A DNA stretch of 64,000 bases, taken from assembly GCA_963702175.1 (NCBI GenBank), contig OY969721.1:620001-684000 (forward strand). Direction: 5' to 3'. The position numbers and the translations under genes are program-made. This DNA comes from VRUE01 sp963702175. GTDB lineage: Bacteria; Actinomycetota; Thermoleophilia; Solirubrobacterales; 70-9. Every line of letters starts with the position of its first letter. Within the stretch, counting starts at the first letter, position 1. Positions 59,944 through 64,000 of this stretch are shown here, one piece after another. Under the pieces are notes generated by a model. It was not told where the DNA came from and did no database searches. It saw nothing but the letters and a program-made list of their open reading frames with translations.

Positions 59944-60377
59944 TGGCCGATTCAGCGCCCACGGCGGTTGTGGAGCGGTTCTTGGACCACCTCCGAACGG
60001 TCACCGACAACGATGCTGCGGTGCGGCTTCTCGCAGAGGACGTGGTGTATGAAAACAGCTGGCTCCCGACTGTGCGCGGTCGTGAGCGCGTACGCAGGCT
60101 GTTCCAAGCGCTCATCAGGATCGGCACCGAGGTAGAGATGCACGTACATGCGATTTCGGCCGACGGACCAACCGTCTTGACCGAGCGCACAGACGTGCTC
60201 CAGTGGGGGCGCCTGCGAATCCAGTTCTGGATTTGTGGGCGCTTCGATGTTCACGATGGGCAGATCGTGGTGTGGCGCGAGTACTACGACCCTCTGGCCA
60301 TCCTCACCGCAACCGTGCGCGGCCTGCTCGGGACGGTCGTGCCCGCGGCGCGCGCGAAGCCGCCCTCCACAGTCTGA
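59943..60377 (+). CDS. SnoaL-like / limonene-1,2-epoxide hydrolase-fold protein
   Basis: The 144-residue protein has the NTF2-like cone fold: VVERFLDHLRTVTDNDAAVR, LLAEDVVYENSWLPTVRGRE, VLTERTDVLQ and FDVHDGQIVVWREYYDPLA. Such proteins are cyclases, hydrolases or steroid-type isomerases. Its start overlaps the stop of the giant regulator (TGATG), so it may be its regulated or coupled partner. Confidence 0.82.
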   Translation: MADSAPTAVVERFLDHLRTVTDNDAAVRLLAEDVVYENSWLPTVRGRERVRRLFQALIRIGTEVEMHVHAISADGPTVLTERTDVLQWGRLRIQFWICGRFDVHDGQIVVWREYYDPLAILTATVRGLLGTVVPAARAKPPSTV

Positions 60378-60454
60378 GCTCCTTCGCACACCCCCGGGCT
60401 GTCCTTGAGCTGCTTGACGGCGGGCCATTTTCACTATAGTCATATATAGGCGAA

Positions 60455-61060
60455 ATGACGGAAGCGGCGGCGACAGGGAAGCGGCAGTACCGGATGAACG
60501 TCCGGGCGCAACGCTCCGAGGAGACGGCTGGGCGGATCCGCGAGGTGGCGTTGGAGCGCTTTCTGTCCCGCTCCTACGACGACGTGACGCTCACCGAGGT
60601 CGCCGAGGCGGCCGGAGTGACCGTCCCCACCCTGATCGCGCATTTCGGCCGCAAGGAGGATCTGTTCGCGACCGTGGTCGAACACTGGGGCAGCCATATG
60701 GTCGAGTCACGCGACGAGGCTCCGGTCGGCGATCATGCGGGCGCGATCCGCAATCTGCTCGATCACTACGACAGCGAAGGCGGCCGCATCCTTCACCTTC
60801 TCGCCGAGGAGGATCGGTTCCCGACCGTCCGGGCGATGACCGACGAGGGTCGGAAATTTCACCGGGAATGGGTCGAGCGGGTCTTTGAGCCGAGCCTGAG
60901 ATCGCTGAGGGACGCCCGCAGGGAGCAGCTCGTGACCCAGCTGATCGTTGCTACCGACCTTATGACCTGGAAGCTGATTCGACTCGACATGAAGCTGTCG
61001 CGCCGCCGCACTGAAGCGGCGATCGTGCAAATGGTCAACGCCCTGGCGGGAGCCGGCTGA
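60455..61060 (+). CDS. TetR-family regulator of the glycosyltransferase operon
   Basis: The 201-residue protein has a canonical TetR helix-turn-helix (VTLTEVAEAAGVTVPTLIAH with FGRKEDLF) and a helical ligand domain. An AT-rich stretch with CACTATAGTCATATATAG (about 60432-60449) right before the start is a likely promoter or operator. It is coupled to the glycosyltransferase gene (TGATG) and likely controls it. Confidence 0.88.
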   Translation: MTEAAATGKRQYRMNVRAQRSEETAGRIREVALERFLSRSYDDVTLTEVAEAAGVTVPTLIAHFGRKEDLFATVVEHWGSHMVESRDEAPVGDHAGAIRNLLDHYDSEGGRILHLLAEEDRFPTVRAMTDEGRKFHREWVERVFEPSLRSLRDARREQLVTQLIVATDLMTWKLIRLDMKLSRRRTEAAIVQMVNALAGAG

Positions 61061-62307
61061 TGGCACGCGTGCTGGTCTACACCGCGCCCGGGTCGGGCCA
61101 CGCTTACCCGCCGGTCGCCACCGCGCTGGCCCTGCGTAACCGTGGCCACGAGGTCGTGGTCCGCACCGCGAGTGGGAGCGTGGACGCGATCGGGCGGCTC
61201 GGCCTCTCCGCGGCGCCGATCGACCCGCGCATCGAGGCAGAGCGGCTGGAGGACTGGAAGGCGCGCACCTCGATCGGGGCCCTGATGTCGGCGGGCAGGA
61301 CCTTCGTTCGGCGGGCGGGTTATGAGATCCCCGACCTGCAGGCCGCGATCGACGCCGAGCGTCCGGACCTGATCTGGATCGACGTCAACGCCCCGGGCGC
61401 GGCGTCGGTGGCGGAGGCTTCCGGACTCCCGTGGGCCCACTACATGCCTTACCCATATCCGTTGCCGGCCCCTGGCGTCCCCAGCTTCGGGCCGGGTTTC
61501 GCGCCATCGACGAGCCCGCTCGCGCGCCTTCGCGACGCCGGCTTGGAGGCGTTCAAGAGGCCCGCCTTCCGCCCGATGGTGCGCAGCCATAATTCCCGCC
61601 GGGTAGCTCTCGGATTGCGGCCCTTGGACAGCGCCTACGACTTCGCCCTCGTAGCCCCGCTGTTGATCGCGTTCTCGGCCGAGCCCTTCGAATATCCACG
61701 CGAGTGGCCCGTGAACGTACGGCTCGTCGGTCCCGCCCTGTGGGAGCCCCCGGCCACCGAGCCGGAGTGGCTGGCCGCCGAGGATCGCCCGATCGTCCTG
61801 GTCACCGCCTCGACCGAGTTCCAGGACGACGCGAAGCTGATTCGAAGCGCGCTCAAGGCCTTCGCCGGCGGGCCCTATGCGATCGTCGCCACCACGGCCG
61901 CGCACGACCCGGGCGAATTCGACGTCCCAGCGAACGCCAGGGTGGAGCGCTACCTCCCGCACGGGCCGATCCTGCGCCGCGCCGCCGCCGTGATCTCCCA
62001 CGGCGGCATGGGCACGACGCAAAAGGCCCTGGCGGCGGGCGTGCCGGTCTGCGCGGTCCCCTTCATGCGCGACCAGTTCGAGGTGGCACGCCGGGTCGAG
62101 CATTGCGGCGGCGGCACGCTGCTTGCCGCGAGACGACTTCGTGCCGACCGACTGCGCGGCGCGGTCGAGCAAGCAATGGAGTGCCGGGCCGGCGCCGAAC
62201 GCGTCGGAGAGGCATTCCAGCGGGCGGGCGGCGCGGAGGCCGCGGCGACGGCCCTCGAGAGCCTGTTGGGAGCCGAGGTCCAGAGGACCGGCGAGCGGGC
62301 CGCCTAG
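61060..62307 (+). CDS. MGT-type (GT1) glycosyltransferase
   Basis: The 415-residue protein starts with the GT-B motif VLVYTAPGSGHAYPPVATAL. It has the sugar-nucleotide region HGPILRRAAAVISHGGMGTT followed by QKALAAGVPVCAVPFMRDQF, as in macrolide-type glycosyltransferases. It should glycosylate a hydrophobic small molecule, often as drug inactivation. It is between a TetR gene and a P450 gene, a common detoxification or tailoring layout. Confidence 0.9.
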   Translation: MARVLVYTAPGSGHAYPPVATALALRNRGHEVVVRTASGSVDAIGRLGLSAAPIDPRIEAERLEDWKARTSIGALMSAGRTFVRRAGYEIPDLQAAIDAERPDLIWIDVNAPGAASVAEASGLPWAHYMPYPYPLPAPGVPSFGPGFAPSTSPLARLRDAGLEAFKRPAFRPMVRSHNSRRVALGLRPLDSAYDFALVAPLLIAFSAEPFEYPREWPVNVRLVGPALWEPPATEPEWLAAEDRPIVLVTASTEFQDDAKLIRSALKAFAGGPYAIVATTAAHDPGEFDVPANARVERYLPHGPILRRAAAVISHGGMGTTQKALAAGVPVCAVPFMRDQFEVARRVEHCGGGTLLAARRLRADRLRGAVEQAMECRAGAERVGEAFQRAGGAEAAATALESLLGAEVQRTGERAA

Positions 62308-63462
62308 TGCCGAGCGTCGACATCGACCTATACGGCGATGCCGTCGTCGAGGACTCGGCGGATGCCTTCAGGAGGATTCGCGACGCCGGCCCGGTCGTGC
62401 GGCTGCCGCGAAACCGGATGTGGGCGATGGGGCGATTCGAGGACGTGCGTGCGGCGCTGCGCGACGACGAGCTGTTCACCAGCGACGGCGTCGGCGCGAA
62501 CCCGCTCAACCGGCTGATGGGACGCAAGTCGATCCTCTTCAGCAATGGCAAAACGCACGACGCCAGGCGCAACGTGATGATGCGATCCCTCGCCGCCAAG
62601 GCGCTCCTCCCAACCGCCGAGCGTCTCGACCAGGAAGCCGATGCGATAGTCAAGAGCCTGGTCGGGATCGGCAAGTTCGACGCCGTGCGTGACTTCTCCA
62701 GCGGCCTGCCGCTCCGCGTCGTGGCCGAGCTCGTCGGCCTTCCCGTCCCCAGCGATCGGCTGCTGCACTGGGGAACCAAGAACGTTCGACGTGCTCGGTC
62801 CGTTCAACCGCCGTTGGCGAAGTGCCCTGCCAGCCTTGACCGGCCTGTTCGCCTACACGCTGGGGCTGAGGCGGTCGCGCACTACTCCCGACAGTTGGGC
62901 GGCGAGTGTCTTCGATGCAGTCGACCGGGGCGAGATCGGAAAGGTGGAGGCGCGCATGATGATCATCGACTTCATCGCCCCGAGCCTGGACACGACGATT
63001 CTCGCCGCCACCCACATGCTCTGGCTGCTCGGCCGCAACCCGAAGGCCTGGCAGCGCATCCGCCGATCGCCTGAGCTGATCCCGGCCGCAGTCGTCGAGG
63101 CGGTCCGGATCTCCTCGCCGGTCCGCTGCTTCAACCGCCGCGTCAGCCGCGACACCGAGCTCAAGGGGACCCGGCTTCGTGCCGGCGACAGCGTCGCGAT
63201 GCTCTTCGGGGCGGCGAACATGGACGAACGCCGCTACCCAGACCCCACCCGTTTCGACCTCGACCGCCCGCCGGGAGGCAACCTTGGCTGGGGCAACGGG
63301 CCGCACACCTGCATCGGCATCCACCTCGCGAAGCTGGAGATGCAGGCGCTGCTTCGAGCGCTGGTGGCACACGTCGAGACGATCGAGACCGTCGAGGACC
63401 CGCCGCGGATCCGCAACAACACCTTGCAAGGGATCGCGGCCTTGCCTGTTCAGCTGGCTTGA
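62307..63462 (+). pseudogene. Cytochrome P450 interrupted by one frameshift
   Basis: A GTG start overlaps the glycosyltransferase stop (TAGTG). The first frame reads through typical P450 N-terminal text (YGDAVVEDSADAFRRIRDAG, NPLNRLMGRKSILFSNGKTH) up to LLHWGTKN at about 62785. The remaining 225 residues are in the +1 frame: an I-helix DFIAPSLDTTILAATHMLWL, VEAVRISSP and the heme loop GWGNGPHTCIGIHLAKLEM. One extra A in the AAGAACG stretch explains it. Joined, the protein is about 384 residues with all key motifs. It is either a very recent pseudogene or a sequencing error. Confidence 0.8.
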
Positions 63463-63599
63463 TTGGCTAGCGGATTCAAACCTGCGACTCCTGGGTGCGG
63501 AAAGCGGCTGCATATCTGGCCCCCGATAGCCAACTCGGTTGCCAGCGACTTAAATGAACATGAGTCCGGTTTCGGGACGGTGTAGAGCGTGTGCTCGTC

Positions 63600-63827
63600 C
63601 TAGCTCAGCAGGCGACGCAGGTCCTCGGGACCGAGATCGGCATCCCGCAGGATGCCGGCGAGGGTGCCCTTGCGAAGCTCCCTGTGTAGTGGCACGACAA
63701 GGGCGAGTCGGTGCCCGGCCTTCTTGAGCCGGACGTGGCTGCCACGCTGTCGGGCAACTCTCCAGCCTTCTGCTTCCAGCGTCTTGATGAGGCGCCGGCC
63801 GGAGACGACCGGCTGGCGCGGGCTCAC
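63600..63827 (-). CDS. hicA: HicA-type mRNA interferase toxin
   Basis: The 75-residue protein has the double-stranded RNA-binding-like HicA fold: SGRRLIKTLEAEGWRVARQR with catalytic His in GSHVRLKKAG, then VVPLHRELRKGTLAGILRDA. It cleaves mRNA when free. The GTG start overlaps the stop of the HicB gene (GTGA), so here the antitoxin comes first. Confidence 0.88.
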   Translation of the reverse strand: MSPRQPVVSGRRLIKTLEAEGWRVARQRGSHVRLKKAGHRLALVVPLHRELRKGTLAGILRDADLGPEDLRRLLS

Positions 63828-64000
63828 GCCGGCAGGGGAATCTTGCGACGGACGACGCCCATGTCGAGCGGCTCGCCGTCTTCGCGGAGTCCCTCGACGT
63901 AGAGAGCGACCGCCTCGTTGGCGTTCGCCATTGCGTCGTCCATGTCCTCGCCCTGGGTGTGCAGGCCGGGGAGGTCCGGGGCATACACGTGGAAGCCCCC
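63824..64000 (-). CDS. hicB: HicB-type antitoxin, 5' part outside the window
   Basis: The visible 58 residues read GFHVYAPDLPGLHTQGEDMD, then DAMANANEAVALYVEGLRED, the C-terminal two-thirds of the HicB fold that blocks HicA. The beginning lies beyond the window. It directly precedes and overlaps hicA. Confidence 0.85.
   Translation of the reverse strand, partial: GGFHVYAPDLPGLHTQGEDMDDAMANANEAVALYVEGLREDGEPLDMGVVRRKIPLPA

Noticed and set aside
63463..63599. Additional gene between the P450 and HicA
   Set aside because: No frame with a start, ribosome site or recognisable domain.

Overview
This is a GC-rich window with tightly packed genes, frequent ATGA/GTGA start-stop overlaps and tRNA genes that do not encode CCA. 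Secreted proteins of the 'ALFVALGG..YAA / NGKTIK..SLPGNRLKP' type occur. Together these point to an actinobacterium, most likely class Thermoleophilia (Solirubrobacterales-like). The lineage is an inference from protein style, not from a marker gene.

Layout. 1-15.8 kb is core-like: a heterodimeric ABC exporter, a lipoprotein, tRNA-Gln, an FAD oxidoreductase, two TrkA-type NAD-binding proteins, two APC permeases with C-terminal universal-stress domains, a collagen-like secreted protein, a tandem double-TetR regulator, GlpD, and a Rho-like protein that has lost its P-loop. 17.1-24.1 kb (minus strand) is a cobalamin-riboswitch operon. It encodes two secreted DUF4430 (transcobalamin beta-domain-like) proteins, an ECF transporter (EcfT, double-NBD EcfA), and an ECF S-component fused to a squalene-cyclase-type alpha-toroid. 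In vertebrate intrinsic factor and transcobalamin, toroid plus DUF4430 is the B12-binding architecture. 24-29.3 kb holds secreted and surface proteins.

29.6-37.9 kb (plus strand) is the most unusual block. A class-I tRNA gene with a UAA anticodon lies 28 nt before an arginyl-tRNA-synthetase-like gene. That gene is chained by start-stop overlaps to an aminodeoxychorismate synthase, a GNAT, an HDAC-type amidohydrolase, a chorismate-mutase-like protein, an atypical P450 and an N-monooxygenase-like flavoprotein. It reads as an undescribed natural-product pathway that starts from chorismate and may use an aminoacyl-tRNA. A membrane-anchored quinoprotein-like beta-propeller follows.

41.4-50.3 kb is accessory DNA. 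It contains a DUF262/HNH (GmrSD-like) nuclease, a P-loop ATPase module, small winged-helix genes, an XRE regulator, a tRNA-like remnant and a frameshifted IS transposase. 50.3-55.7 kb is a graveyard of truncated genes (PhoX, CYTH, TrxB, LtrA, VapC) interleaved with intact ones: a cupin, DUF4260, and a hydrolase-cyclase fusion. 55.7-63.5 kb carries a very large cyclase/ATPase/LuxR regulator and a TetR-glycosyltransferase-P450 operon whose P450 is frameshifted. The window ends in a HicAB toxin-antitoxin pair.
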